A DNA stretch of 64,000 nucleotides from positions 85,585 to 149,584 of the forward strand of contig JAKUCV010002319.1 of NCBI GenBank assembly GCA_028386065.3. Reading direction: 5' to 3'. The stretch's first letter is position 1; every line of letters starts with the position of its first letter. Positions 47,101 through 57,310 of this stretch are shown piece by piece. The position numbers and the translations under genes are program-made. The notes under the pieces were generated by a model, which worked only from the letters and a program-made list of their open reading frames with translations, made no database searches and had not been told where the DNA came from. Source of the DNA: Turnera subulata (taxonomy: Eukaryota > Streptophyta > Magnoliopsida > Malpighiales > Passifloraceae).

Positions 47101-48631
47101 CCAGCAGAACTAGATCGTATCCGAATCACTTAGGCCAAAGCATTGGATACCAAATGGCAAAAAAAAAAAAGAAAAAGAAGCAAGAAAAAGCCACCGAATA
47201 AAGTGGATTACTAGTTAAGATCCAATACTTGTCAATGCTTTTAGACGCGAGTCTCGTGTCCAATTTTAAAGTATAACAACAAATGGGTAAAAAGGCTAAA
47301 TCGGCAGGAAAGAATTTCGATCTGAAAAATTGCTAGGAGTTAGACAGCCTTTGGGCCAATGAAACAAACATGTTTATGGGCCGTGGCGATAAGAAACCCA
47401 ACAAAGAACAGATAGCCATAAAGCCCAGATGTTTGAGCCCATATTTGCCGTTGCGCGACATGTCGATCACAATCCGTGAAGGGAACTAATGAGCACCACT
47501 TGGCGAAGCTAACCTCTCCAATCCAATGGAGTGAGGGAGAAGCCATCACTTGTTCGTTGAGCAAATTGTGTATAGTAGGGAGCAAGCAAGAAATAGTACG
47601 TAGAATTGTGTTTTATGAGTACTAATAGAAGCAGGATTAACGTGAAACCGATCGAGGGGTGCAGCAGTGGGTAAAATTAACCTTACCTGTACCATGTAAG
47701 TATCCAATGTTTTCTCTTTTTTCTTCGTTTTATGATAGGTGACTTTTCAAGGGTAATAAATATCGATGAATCGACGACATTGTGAGTGTGGACTATTTTG
47801 ACATTATAGCTTAATTTGTTGGAGTTTTTCAGATGCTAATCAAACTTTTTCTTTCCTTCAATATAGACTTCAAAGTATATATGCTCCTGTTTTATGCAAA
47901 GCAAACCTTTTCTTTCTACTTTATCCATGGTTTAAACTTGTCCCTTTTTTTATTTTTTTCCTGTTTGCTATTTGCAGAGTAAAGACGCCCATAAAAATTA
48001 TCCATCACTTTTGACCGGGAAGCATCAACAAGTACGTTCTTCCAGTGCTACGTGCCGGTTCGATCCTTAAAATAAGTTTTTATTCGTTTTAGTGGTTACA
48101 ATTACCATTGTGTGTTTTTTTTTTTTCCTGCCTAAACTATTTAACTATCAAGTTAATTTTGGTTCAGGTATTGAAATTTAAGTTATATGCAGCTTCTTAA
48201 TTAGGATTTTCTTTGTTGACAATTGGATCAGATTTCCTGAGGATCAATGGACACAACAGAAACAGATGATCAATGCCAATTAAACAACTCTTTAACTATT
48301 AGTAATGTTTCTTGTTTAAAAGTCTAAACCCATGATTTGCGAGGTGTGAAACCGAGAAAAGCAAAAGATCAAAACGGTCATCAAATGAGTGAAAGTGAAG
48401 GAAAATTTGGTGCAACTTCGTCATCAAAGGGCCCCAGGCTTTAGACAAACATACAGCAATCAAAGATCTTTCAAACATTCTCTTAACATTAGCAGACGAA
48501 ACCTTGTACATCGGGGTTAAAAGGATTTTACAACGACCAAAGTTGAAAAACAGGAAAATACTAGAAGAAAGAACAACACCCACAAAAGCCAACGCCAGTT
48601 AGCGAAATGTCTTTTCCAGTATCCCCCACCT
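47100..48631. other. Intergenic, no gene seen
   Basis: AT-rich DNA with several A and T runs. The open frames at 47340-47585 and 48299-48592 have no domain support. The right end is the 3' flank of the HVA22 gene. Confidence 0.5.
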
Positions 48632-49650
48632 TTAGTAAGCCTCATGCTCTCCCTGTCCACGCACAAAATCCGTAATTAGTTGATAAAATCCCACTAAAAA
48701 AATGCAAACCAACGAGTCATATTCTATATGTGACCAACATTTTTTTGTTCCTTTGATAAAGGCTCGAAGAGTGTGATCCTTAAAAGGTGTGACTTTGTCA
48801 GTTTAAACAGGCATGCTTATACAATAAACAACAATGGAAAACTGCAAACAAGATAGTTTAGATTCGGTTTTTGTCTCTTGGAACCACTTGAGTGTAGCTG
48901 TAACTGAGCTTACCTTGTTTGGGGATATGAACTGAACAAACTTGTTCTTTCCTTTTCCAGTGGGTGATTTCTGATTGGGGTGATGAGCCCCTGTGTATCT
49001 CCTCACATGTTCCCTCACAAACCTCTCATAAATATATGCTGCCCCTCTAAATTGTGGCAGAACCAGCCAAGCAGCTAATATTAGCTTCACTGAGTACCAG
49101 ATAGGAATCCTACAATTGAAACCCACCAAATAAATAAATAAACTGTGTCCACCCATCTATAAGGGGGTGAAACTTGTGAAAAATTTATTGTGATCATATA
49201 ACTTCCTTACCACTCCAAGACTGATTGGAGTACCATCTCTGTAAGAGTTAGGAATGAATATATGATCCAATAAGCAAGCCACTGCTCATCATCCACTTTT
49301 GAAGGGCTCTCTATAGCCATCACCGAGGCATACCTATTTGCCAAAAGAAAACGAAACAGAGACCAACTTGAACATCTTTTGCAAAACTTACAGTGAAAGA
49401 GTAGAAGATATAAAGAAATATATGTGATGTTTAAGGAAGATTTTAATCATGATTCAGGTTCTTACAAGGGGTATAACAGCATCAACACCGGCCTGCATCC
49501 AATATTGAAAGAGAGAGAGAACAAATTAATCAGAACCGAAAACAAAAGCAGAGAGGTTAATTAAGCCAAAAGAAAATAACCAGGGCGCATCAAGAATTAG
49601 TACCCAGAGACTGAGTGAACTTGAGTGAGGAAAGTCCAAAAACGACCCAT
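48632..49650 (-). CDS. HVA22-like protein (TB2/DP1/HVA22 family)
   Basis: Five exons: 49604-49650, 49466-49492, 49211-49333, 48914-49109, 48632-48652, all GT-AG, total 414 nt (137 residues). The TB2/DP1/HVA22 domain covers about residues 12-100: GPVLMLLYPLYASV, then DEQWLAYWIIYSFLTLTE, IPIWYSVKLI and the family signature WLVLPQFRGAAYIYE. The last 7-codon exon (GEHEAY plus stop) matches the usual HVA22 C-terminus and was found by splice phase, since exon 4 would otherwise read on to 48803. Related reticulon-like proteins shape tubular ER and are ABA- or stress-induced in cereals and Arabidopsis. Upstream ABREs fit this. Confidence 0.95.
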
Positions 49651-49754
49651 TTTTTTTCTATCCTGTTTTCTTGTGAATTCTAGTTGAACGAAACAAGACT
49701 GGTCAAGAAGAAACCGGCTGGTGGAAGTAAAAGTGAAAAGAACTTGGCAGAGAT

Positions 49755-49762
49755 TATATAGA
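49755..49762 (-). promoter_or_regulatory. TATA box of the HVA22-like gene
   Basis: TATATAAT on the minus strand about 105 bp upstream of the ATG (49650), a usual distance with a short 5' UTR. Confidence 0.7.
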
Positions 49763-49858
49763 TTAGAATGAGAAAACGGTTTGGCAGATAATTAAGACAA
49801 GTGGAGGTTGCCCCTAGGGGGAGGGCACATTAAGGTTACTTATAACCAAGGATCAAGG

Positions 49859-50154
49859 ACACGTGGCAAGAAGGGAGCCAGTATCGGATTCTGACTTAAA
49901 CGTGTCGAACTAGATTTAGCACCGTCCAGATTGGTAGCAAATCGACACATATAATTAAAGTCTTCCTTGTGGTGGTACATGGTTGGACCTGCAATATTAA
50001 AATGGTCAAATGAAATCTAGTATGGTGTTCGTTTCATGATCCATAAAAAATAAATTAGTACAGTGTTTTTCTTAGTTAAAGATAATGGGACTTAGTTCCT
50101 TTCCCCGAGCCCAAGCCACGTGTGCACGTTCTGGGTCGGTGACACGTGACGTCA
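49859..50154 (-). promoter_or_regulatory. ABRE/G-box cluster upstream of the HVA22-like gene
   Basis: ACACGTGGC at 49859-49867, CCACGTGTGC at 50116-50125, and GACACGTGACGTCA at 50141-50154, which overlaps a G-box (CACGTG) with a TGACGTCA palindrome. A weaker ACGTGTC is at about 49900. Multiple ACGT cores within 500 bp of the start are typical of ABA-responsive promoters bound by bZIP (ABF/AREB) factors. Confidence 0.7.
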
Positions 50155-50429
50155 AGGGGGGGAAGATCTAGATGCACTATTAGGACAGCTTCCTAAATGC
50201 TACCTTTGTATAATACTACAATACTATTAAGCTGTTTTGGGGCGGATGGATCAAGACAGGCCAGGCACTGGCATGGCTCGGGACACCTAGTGCGGAGGGC
50301 AATTCGAGGCCAGAAATTTATTTGGAGTTTTTTGGACTGGGATTCGCTGAGAAATACAAAATTTTTTATTCTTTTATCCAGGATTTTTTTTTCCCCTGAT
50401 AAGAAAAAGAAAATTTTTCCTGATTTGAG

Positions 50430-50708
50430 CAAGTGTCAACTGCTGTCGGATTCTATTGCTCAATGGTTCTCTCCAGATCAAGGATACTGGAAATTGAATT
50501 TGGATGGTGCGGTAATGCTGCCGCATTGTATTGCTGCAGCTGGTGTGCTTTTTTTAGATCACTTGGGTAGATGGCTATTAGGTTTTGGATTCCAACAATG
50601 GATCATGCAGCCCAATCAAAGTTGAACCTCGGGCAATTCTGCTTGGACTCCAACTTACCCAGGATTTTGGATGCAGAGCTCTTATTTTGGAATCAGACTC
50701 ATAAATTG
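50430..50708 (+). pseudogene. LINE RNase H remnant, 5' half
   Basis: Readable phrases are WKLNLDGAV (catalytic Asp), AAAGVLFLDHLGRWLLGF, then after a frameshift VEPRAILLGLQLTQDFGC and LILESDS, the usual RNase H order of plant LINEs. A frameshift and stops make it dead. It is cut at 50708 by the copia-2 insertion and resumes at 56804. Confidence 0.75.
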
Positions 50709-50713
50709 CTATC

Positions 50714-51192
50714 CGTTATAAAATTGGGAGAGATTTTTACTATTTGATGGAATAATACAAACTTGATCAAGGTAATAATACAATTTTGGTAATAATAATA
50801 CACTTTTGATAATAATATGTAGAAGAGAATAATAAATTTAGATGGAGGGAGATTGGAAGAGAAGTGTATGGAATGAGAAGAGAGTGAAGTTTATGGTGGG
50901 TTGTAAGTGTATAAAAGTGAAGGAATGAAGGAGTATTTATAGTTGGAAATAGGAGGATAAAAACAAATAAGTATGATTAATTTAAAAGGATAAAATCAAA
51001 GGGATGTTAGGTAAAGGAAGATGATATTAGGAATAGGACAAATGGAATTATGGAGGGTAATTAGCCAAAGAGATAATTCCAAGTAGAAGTTTGGTGTATG
51101 GATAAAGTATTTACCGGGAGTAAATTCGGGTATGGTAAAAATGAGTTTAACTGGATGGTAACAATGACATTCACCATAATTTATTTATAACA
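50714..51192 (-). repeat. 3' LTR of copia-2
   Basis: 479 bp. The plus-strand left end reads CGTTATAAAA where the partner has TGTTATAAAA, so one terminal base has mutated. It lacks the 10-bp duplication (aaacttgatc) present in the other LTR. Confidence 0.9.
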
Positions 51193-51556
51193 CTCTCCCT
51201 TGAATGTCATTGCACCTTTGATAGAATACGCTTAGGAAGTACTGCCTCGTTAAAAACCTTACCAAGAAAAACCCAGTGGGACAAAAACTTGGTGAAGGAA
51301 AAAAGAGTGCAGTACGTATTCTACTCCCCCTGATTTTGGCATCCCTTGATATCTCGAATCCTCCATAAACCAATCCTCTTCATCAACTCTTCAAAAGTTG
51401 TAGTAGGAACTGATTTTGTAAATAAATCTGCCAGATGTCACTTGAATGATTCTTGATGTATCCTCCCTTCAATTGGGCAATACAGCTAGTATTATCTTCA
51501 TAAATCATCGTTGGAACATCTTCCTCGCTAACTAATCCATATGAATCTTGACTATG

Positions 51557-53281
51557 CTACATCATCGATCTTAGCCAAGCACATTCTCGGCTAACTTCAT
51601 GTATGAACACAATTTCTCCATTATTTGAAGAGTCAACAACAATACTTTGTTTTCTGGTCACAATGATACTTGATGTATGTGTCTGTGCTTTATGTGGATC
51701 AAATAAAAGACCTACATCTGCAAAACCAACTAGATGCACCTTGGCCTCACAAGGTTAAAATAATTTCATATACCAAGAAAATAGAATATGTATTTATAGC
51801 AAAAGCTTCAGGCTTTATGTTACAAGCAATACGTATTGTACTTAGACAAGGTACTCCAGGACCTGTCTAATAGCACGGTATTTGAAAGCTTCTTCTGGAG
51901 TTCCAATCACTAAACATATCAACATAAATTTATCCATACTCATAATGATCATGTAAAGATTAACTCCAGATTTTGTAATTTCCCGGGAATTAGTTGCTTC
52001 AGACAACTTGGATTCTTCAGGGATCTTCATGTATATTTCACGACTTATGGATCCATAGTAGGCTGTATAAGCATTCATTTGATGCATTTCTAATTCTTTT
52101 CATATAATACCAGACTTATAAAAATAATTGCATCCACCACAGGGGAGTGCATCTCCTCATAATTAATATCAGGTCATTTGGGTAAAACCTTGTGCTATAA
52201 AAACCGTGCTTTTATATCTCATTATCTTTTCGCACAAATACCCTTTTTACGACTGATCAATTTTACACCATCTGGTATATGGACTACAGGTCCGAAAATT
52301 TCTCGCTTCACAAGCAAGTCCAACACAGCCTTAATTACATTTCTCTTATTTTTGGCCAATCGTTTTTTGCGCCTACATTCATCAATGTAGGTTCATGATC
52401 CTCATTTTTATTTAGCACTATATTATAAATAAAACAAATATTCCGTCGACGGTTATTTCACGTCGGTTCCATCACATTCCTGACACTGTAATTGAGATCT
52501 CATCATTTTCATTTATTTCAGATACCTGTGTTACTTCTGGAACTTTATCAATCTGTATCAGAAAACCTCTTTTGGAGGATTTCCCTCTTCTTGAGGAATT
52601 TTAATACAAACCTCTACTAGAGGCCTTATTTCTTACTAGGACCATCTTATCTCTTTGCTCCTTTTTCTCTATCGAGAATTTTTTTTCTTTTGGAACCGAG
52701 TATATTCTACGCTTTATGCGTACTTTAGATTCATTTGCATACTATACTTGTTCTTCTGGAACATTAATTTGAACAGGAGCATATGCAGCTGGTATGGTCA
52801 CACTTTTCAAATTAATAAATATGTCTGGCAATTGACTTACTAATATGTTGCAAATGAATCATCTTCTGAACTTCATGTTCACACAAATTTGTTTGAGGAT
52901 CAACAACTATATATTGATAATGTATTTCAATAATATCTTGATCCAGCTGCTTATTTTCTCCCCCTGATGTTGGGTAAACTCTTTCACCAAATTAACAATG
53001 AACAAATCTCCAATCATTAATCAATGGTTTCAATTACTTTATAATTGATGGAGATTTTTATACCCAACATCTATTCCCAACCTTCTTTAAGGACCAATTT
53101 TACTATGCTGTGGTGGAGCATTATATACTGTATAACCAATGGTCCGAAGATGGGTGTTACTAGTGACCATGAACCAATTAAATGGGGAGACCTTTTGTTT
53201 GGCTTGATGCACATAAGTGTTGCTGCATGTAAAATACCATTTTCTCAAATAGTCATATTTCATCAATGGTCCTGCAATCAA
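51557..53281 (-). pseudogene. pol: Copia-2 pol fragments (integrase end, RT, RNase H)
   Basis: Order along the minus strand: 53281-53087 has an integrase C-terminal phrase (TIGYTVYNAPPQHSKIGP), 52087-51842 a reverse-transcriptase phrase (REIYMKIPE), and 51739-51557 the RNase H region (HLVGFADVG, HEVSRECAWLRSM). Stops and frameshifts occur throughout; no catalytic DD box could be read. Confidence 0.72.
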
Positions 53282-53705
53282 TTGTCAATGTTCTCCCAAA
53301 TCTGTTTGAGTTTAGTTCCAATGATATACATTATCCATTGAAGAAATATACCAGTATTAGGGATATGTACCCGCAAGTGGCTTAATCATTAAAACAAGTG
53401 CACACAATGCCAACTTGCGTCACACAATTGGACCTTCTAGTCGATGCATCGTAAAAAAATTACCTAGATGGTCAACACAGCGGATTTATCAGTCCGCGTT
53501 CATATCCCAGAATTAATCCCAACCTTACTGGTCTAGGCCAATCTCATCTTAGGAAGGCCGTATTATTAATTTCGCAGCAAACAAATACATGGAAAATCAT
53601 TGATTGTAAAAACTTCTGGTTTTTTAATGAATGACCAAATAAATTTTGTGCATCTTTATTGACCCAGGATGGCCCAACCGGTCAAACCAAACAATATGTC
53701 CATGT

Positions 53706-54003
53706 ACCAACTTCAAGTTGGTGCCAACTTCAGGCTGCTATATATATATATGCCAGCTTCAGGCTGGATATGATGACTTAGGAAGATTATTTACCAGCTT
53801 CTGGCTGGGGCATACTAGCTATAAATTATATATTTATCAGCCAACTTCTAGTTGGTCTCAGCTTCGGGCTGTGCAAACTGTGTATTTAAACACTTAAAAA
53901 TTGCTAGCTTTAGACTAGTGCATTCCAGCTTCTGGCTGGATATGGTAAGTTGAATAACTTAGATTGCTAGCTTCAGGCTGCAATACATGTGCCAATTTTA
54001 GGC
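53706..54003. repeat. Cluster of about ten short hairpins with a TTCNR centre
   Basis: Clear units: 53706-53722 ACCAACTTCAAGTTGGT, 53753-53767 CCAGCTTCAGGCTGG, 53793-53807 CCAGCTTCTGGCTGG, 53841-53855 CCAACTTCTAGTTGG, 53859-53871 CAGCTTCGGGCTG, 53925-53939 CCAGCTTCTGGCTGG. Weaker ones are near 53723, 53904, 53966 and 53990. Each is a 4-6 bp stem around a five-base centre TTC plus two bases. On the element's sense (minus) strand the loops read YNGAA. Confidence 0.85.
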
Positions 54004-54256
54004 TTATATCTGCCACTCATGTCGGAAAAGATCAGAATTATTGAGCAATTTTTTTAAAAAAGACAACTTTGGAGCTTACTGACAAATAATGCAAAGTTTT
54101 TAATTACCGAAAAATCTTCTGGATCTTTTCGGAGACAGAAAAAGAGTCCATATTTGAAAAACTGATACCTAGCTGTCTAATCTTAGACTATAAGAAGGGG
54201 AGGCGGTTGAGACAGGAAGATGCAGAAAACTTAGAAAACTGAACAAGACAAGAAAA

Positions 54257-54940
54257 ATGCCTTCCACAGCTACTGTTTTCTTTATTGAGGGTGCCTCTCT
54301 AGGAAGAAGGAATAGGGTAACTTATTGCATGGTGAATGAGCAGCAAGAGGAATTACCGAATGATCTGGCGAGAATTCCTCGTTTAGTATTTGTTGATGAA
54401 CTTTATTCATCTAGGTTCTTTGTAACTCCTATGGAAGAAACATTCTTCCTAGAGGACCAAAGCAATCTAAGGGCTTCCTTTTATGGCTCGGCTAACTCTA
54501 TTATATTTTTCATATCTAATAGACTGCAGGAATTTCAGCTAGAGCCTTCATGTCAAATTTTAAATCAAAGCAGTTATTATCAGATTTCCATGATGGCTCG
54601 GAGCGTCCCAAGGGTGACTAGGTTACCACCTACATGGCCTAAGGTACGACTTCTACTATGGAATTGCAGGGGTGTAGCAAGAAGGTCCCAAGATTTTGTG
54701 CGTACCTTAAGGGATCTGAAGAATCAGTACAAGCCCAACATGGTACTGATTACTAAGACTTTGTGGCAAGCAGGAGAAAATCATGGTGTAATCCCACTCC
54801 GTTTTCCTGCAACGAATCAGTTTGAGATACCTGGAGAAAACAACATGGGTGGTATGTGGTTCTCCTGGAACGACAGTGTTAGGGTCAACATCAACAACAA
54901 GGCTCAGAGTTTTAGAGTCAATGTTGTACCCAACAGATAA
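54257..54940 (+). pseudogene. LINE endonuclease-domain fragment inside copia-2, antisense to it
   Basis: A 227-codon frame. Residues 1-125 are unfamiliar. From about residue 130 it shows the start of the LINE ORF2 APE-type endonuclease (LLLWNCRGVARRSQDF, then KPNMVLITKT and GGMWFSWNDSV). It stops at 54938-54940 before the rest of the endonuclease and any reverse transcriptase, so it cannot be a functional ORF2. A 5' piece without a 3' end is not what simple LINE retroposition gives. Confidence 0.7.
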
Positions 54941-55165
54941 ATATCTGTATAAACTTATGTATGAGAACAATTCCTCTTTGAATGTTCTCCAGTTATGGAT
55001 CCATTATGCAATAATAATATGCATATTTTCCCTTTGCCATTAAAACCTCATCCAGGGCCATAAGCATAATTAATTATACTGTCTTATTCGCTTCAGGGAA
55101 TAGAGTAGAGTCAATTCAACGGGATCCATAATAATCTCTTTTACTATTGTAAATGGGGGTTTCTG

Positions 55166-55577
55166 TACTCTTCAAGAGTATTAGCTCTTCCAGAGCATAA
55201 ATATATGATCTTCTAGATCATAGTAAAGCATGCGTTCTTCAGGAACATATTCAAACTTATGCTCTTCTGGAGCGTATTAAATTTCTTTATTTCGAGATTA
55301 TACTATCACATGTTATGTGAAATAGTTGACATCTATACATATAATTCTCCCCCTTGGATGTCAACTTGCATTGTCTTCAGGACAAATGCCTGAGCCATTA
55401 TTCTAGAAACGATGATAAAATGTTGTAAAGTAAATAAAATAAATAAAATAGCACATAATAATAAAACTGAAACATAAATTAAAATTATTTAATATATACT
55501 GGCTTGCACCTTCAGGGTAAGCAAGATAATAACAGTATCCATCATCGGATGGTCATACAATATCCACCTTCTGGTGG
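55166..55577. repeat. Second cluster of short hairpins with a TTCNR centre
   Basis: 55166-55180 TACTCTTCAAGAGTA, 55184-55196 GCTCTTCCAGAGC, 55205-55221 ATGATCTTCTAGATCAT, 55234-55246 GTTCTTCAGGAAC, 55261-55273 GCTCTTCTGGAGC, 55371-55385 TTGTCTTCAGGACAA, 55564-55577 CCACCTTCTGGTGG. A variant CCATCATCGGATGG lies near 55538. Stems differ completely from unit to unit and from the first cluster while the centre is kept. Confidence 0.85.
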
Positions 55578-55799
55578 TCATACAACTTCTTTCTTCAATT
55601 TTCCTCAAAGATCTGCGGGATCTTTTGGCAGTAAGACATCCAGTCTTTGCTATATATTCGCTTTTTATTGCGTCTGCCAGACAATTTGCATTTAAAATGC
55701 ATTCAATGCCCATAACAAATTTCTTACGGAAATTTTAAGGGCCTTCAATTAACATAATTCTAAAATTTAAATAAATAAAAGACTTAATTAAAAATAAAT

Positions 55800-56045
55800 A
55801 AACATGGGTCTTTTATAAATTAGCCCAGTCAAAAATAAATAACTAAAAATTAAATACGATGGGCCTTATATGAGCCCAAGAATAACGTAAATGAAATTAA
55901 AGCGAAAATTAAATGCAATGGGCCTTGTACGAGCCCAATCAAAACGTAAATAAAAACGAGAAATTAAATATAATGGGCCTTTTCGTAGCCTAGTAAATAA
56001 CTGAAAATTAAAGGCAATGGGCCTTTTATGAGCCTATTTGTAATT
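55800..56045. repeat. About 60-bp tandem repeat with TGGGCC...GCCCA pairs
   Basis: Four to five degenerate units of aaattaaat-NN-aatgggcctt-NNN-gagccca. In each, TGGGC and GCCCA can pair across an 8-9 base loop. Confidence 0.8.
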
Positions 56046-56098
56046 TAAATAAAAACATAAATATAAATTAAATACAAGCATAATAATAGATATAATAT

Positions 56099-56235
56099 AC
56101 ACCTACTCGATAAATCTTTCGGCAATAATAATGGCATAATAATAAAGAATATATAATATATATATATATGCTTACTCGATAAATCTTTCAGCAATAATAA
56201 AAGCATAATAATAAAGAATATATAACATATATAGA
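56099..56235. repeat. About 70-bp tandem duplication
   Basis: Two copies of actcgataaatctttc-ggcaataataa...gcataataataaagaatatata, separated by a TA run near 56150-56168. Confidence 0.85.
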
Positions 56236-56308
56236 AAGGATGAAAGTAGTAATAAGAAAAGTTTTAGAAATAAATACCTTAATAGAGTAGAGACTCGTGC
56301 TGATAACG

Positions 56309-56798
56309 TGTTATAAAATTGGGAGAGATTTTCACTATTTGATGGAATAATACAAACTTGATCAAACTTGATCAAGGTAATAATACAACTTTGGTAATAA
56401 TAATACATTTTTGATAATAATATGTAGAAGAGAATAATAAATTTAGATGGAGGGAGATTGGAAGAGAAGTGTATGGAATGAGAAGAGAGTGAAGTTTATG
56501 GTGGGTTGTAAGTGTATGAAAGTGAAAGAATGAAGGGGTATTTATAGTTAGAAATGGGAGGATAAAAACAAATAAGTATGATTAATTTAAAAGGATAAAA
56601 TCAAAAGGGATGTTAGGTAAGGGAAGATGATATTAGTATTAGGACAAATGGAATTATGGAGGGTAATTAGCCAAAGAGAAAATTCTAAGTAGAAGTTTGG
56701 TGTATGAGTAAAGTATTTACCAGGGGTAAATTCAGATATGATAAAAATGAGTTTTACTGGATGGTAACAATGACATTCACCATAAATTATTTATAACA
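56309..56798 (-). repeat. 5' LTR of copia-2
   Basis: 490 bp, TGTTATAAAA ... TTATAACA. It is followed by TSD CTATC at 56799-56803. It includes a 10-bp tandem duplication not in the other LTR. Confidence 0.9.
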
Positions 56799-56803
56799 CT
56801 ATC

Positions 56804-57050
56804 AACTGAATAAGTTCTTATTTGGACATGGATGGTATAGTGTGGGAGATTAAATCTCTTTTGAGTTTGTCTTGGACGGTGAACGTACATTTTTGTCCAT
56901 AGACAGACTAATTTTTGTGCAGAACTTTCAGCAAGCCTCGCTTCTAGATATATTTTAGATTTAATTATTTATCAATACCCGCCTGTGGAGTTATTAGACC
57001 TCCTTAAGGAGGATATGAGAGCCGTGGAAATACTCGGCCTATTTTATTGT
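56804..57050 (+). pseudogene. LINE RNase H remnant, 3' half
   Basis: Continues the sequence broken at 50708: codons for WEIKSL and, near the end, YPPVELLDLLKEDM, the usual tail of plant LINE RNase H regions. Several stops and frameshifts are present. Confidence 0.65.
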
Positions 57051-57225
57051 AATTGATTTTTGGTGGTTATAATATATGCGTCACTTTCAGACAAGGAAAT
57101 TTTTCCTTCAAAAAAATATTGCACTAGTTTCCTTTTTTCTATATTAAAGGGCTGAAACTGAATTTGTTGCTAAAATGCATCTCTTTCTCTGATTCAAATG
57201 AAACTAAAAGCTATTGAACATGTCA

Positions 57226-57297
57226 GCGTTTGTAGTCCAACGGTTAGGATAATTGCCTTCCAAGCAATAGACCCGGGTTCGACTCCCGGCAAACGCA
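57226..57297 (+). tRNA. trnG-UCC: tRNA-Gly (UCC)
   Basis: 72 nt with a full cloverleaf: acceptor GCGTTTG/CAAACGC with discriminator A, D-arm GTCC/GGAT, anticodon stem ATTGC/GCAAT with loop CTTCCAA (anticodon TCC), T-arm CCGGG/CCCGG with loop TTCGACT. No intron; CCA is not encoded, as in nuclear genes. A Pol III terminator T5 is at 57306-57310. Confidence 0.97.
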
Positions 57298-57305
57298 CCT
57301 TGTTC

Positions 57306-57310
57306 TTTTT
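57306..57310 (+). terminator. Pol III terminator of tRNA-Gly
   Basis: TTTTT nine bases after the tRNA end. Confidence 0.8.

Larger units (their letters stand above)
50714..56798 (-). mobile_element. Decayed Ty1/copia retrotransposon (copia-2)
   Basis: LTRs at 50714-51192 and 56309-56798, 5-bp duplication CTATC at 50709-50713 and 56799-56803. Coding traces are all on the minus strand: integrase C-terminal region, reverse transcriptase and RNase H. The primer-binding-site-like CGTTATCAGCACGAG (minus strand, 56294-56308) abuts the 5' LTR and resembles the half-tRNA-Met type sites of copia elements. A purine tract TTCAAGGGAGAG (51193-51204, minus) abuts the 3' LTR. No intact ORF remains. The zone expected to hold gag (about 53700-55600) is instead filled by short hairpins, other repeats and a plus-strand LINE fragment. 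Confidence 0.92.

Noticed and set aside
48803..49156. 117-residue version of the HVA22 protein
   Set aside because: It includes intron sequence at both ends; splice phases join upstream exons and a final GEHEAY exon at 48632-48652.
53706..55577. Reading the hairpin clusters as a CRISPR array
   Set aside because: Units are palindromes with different stems and irregular spacing, in a plant genome and within a retrotransposon; no constant repeat.
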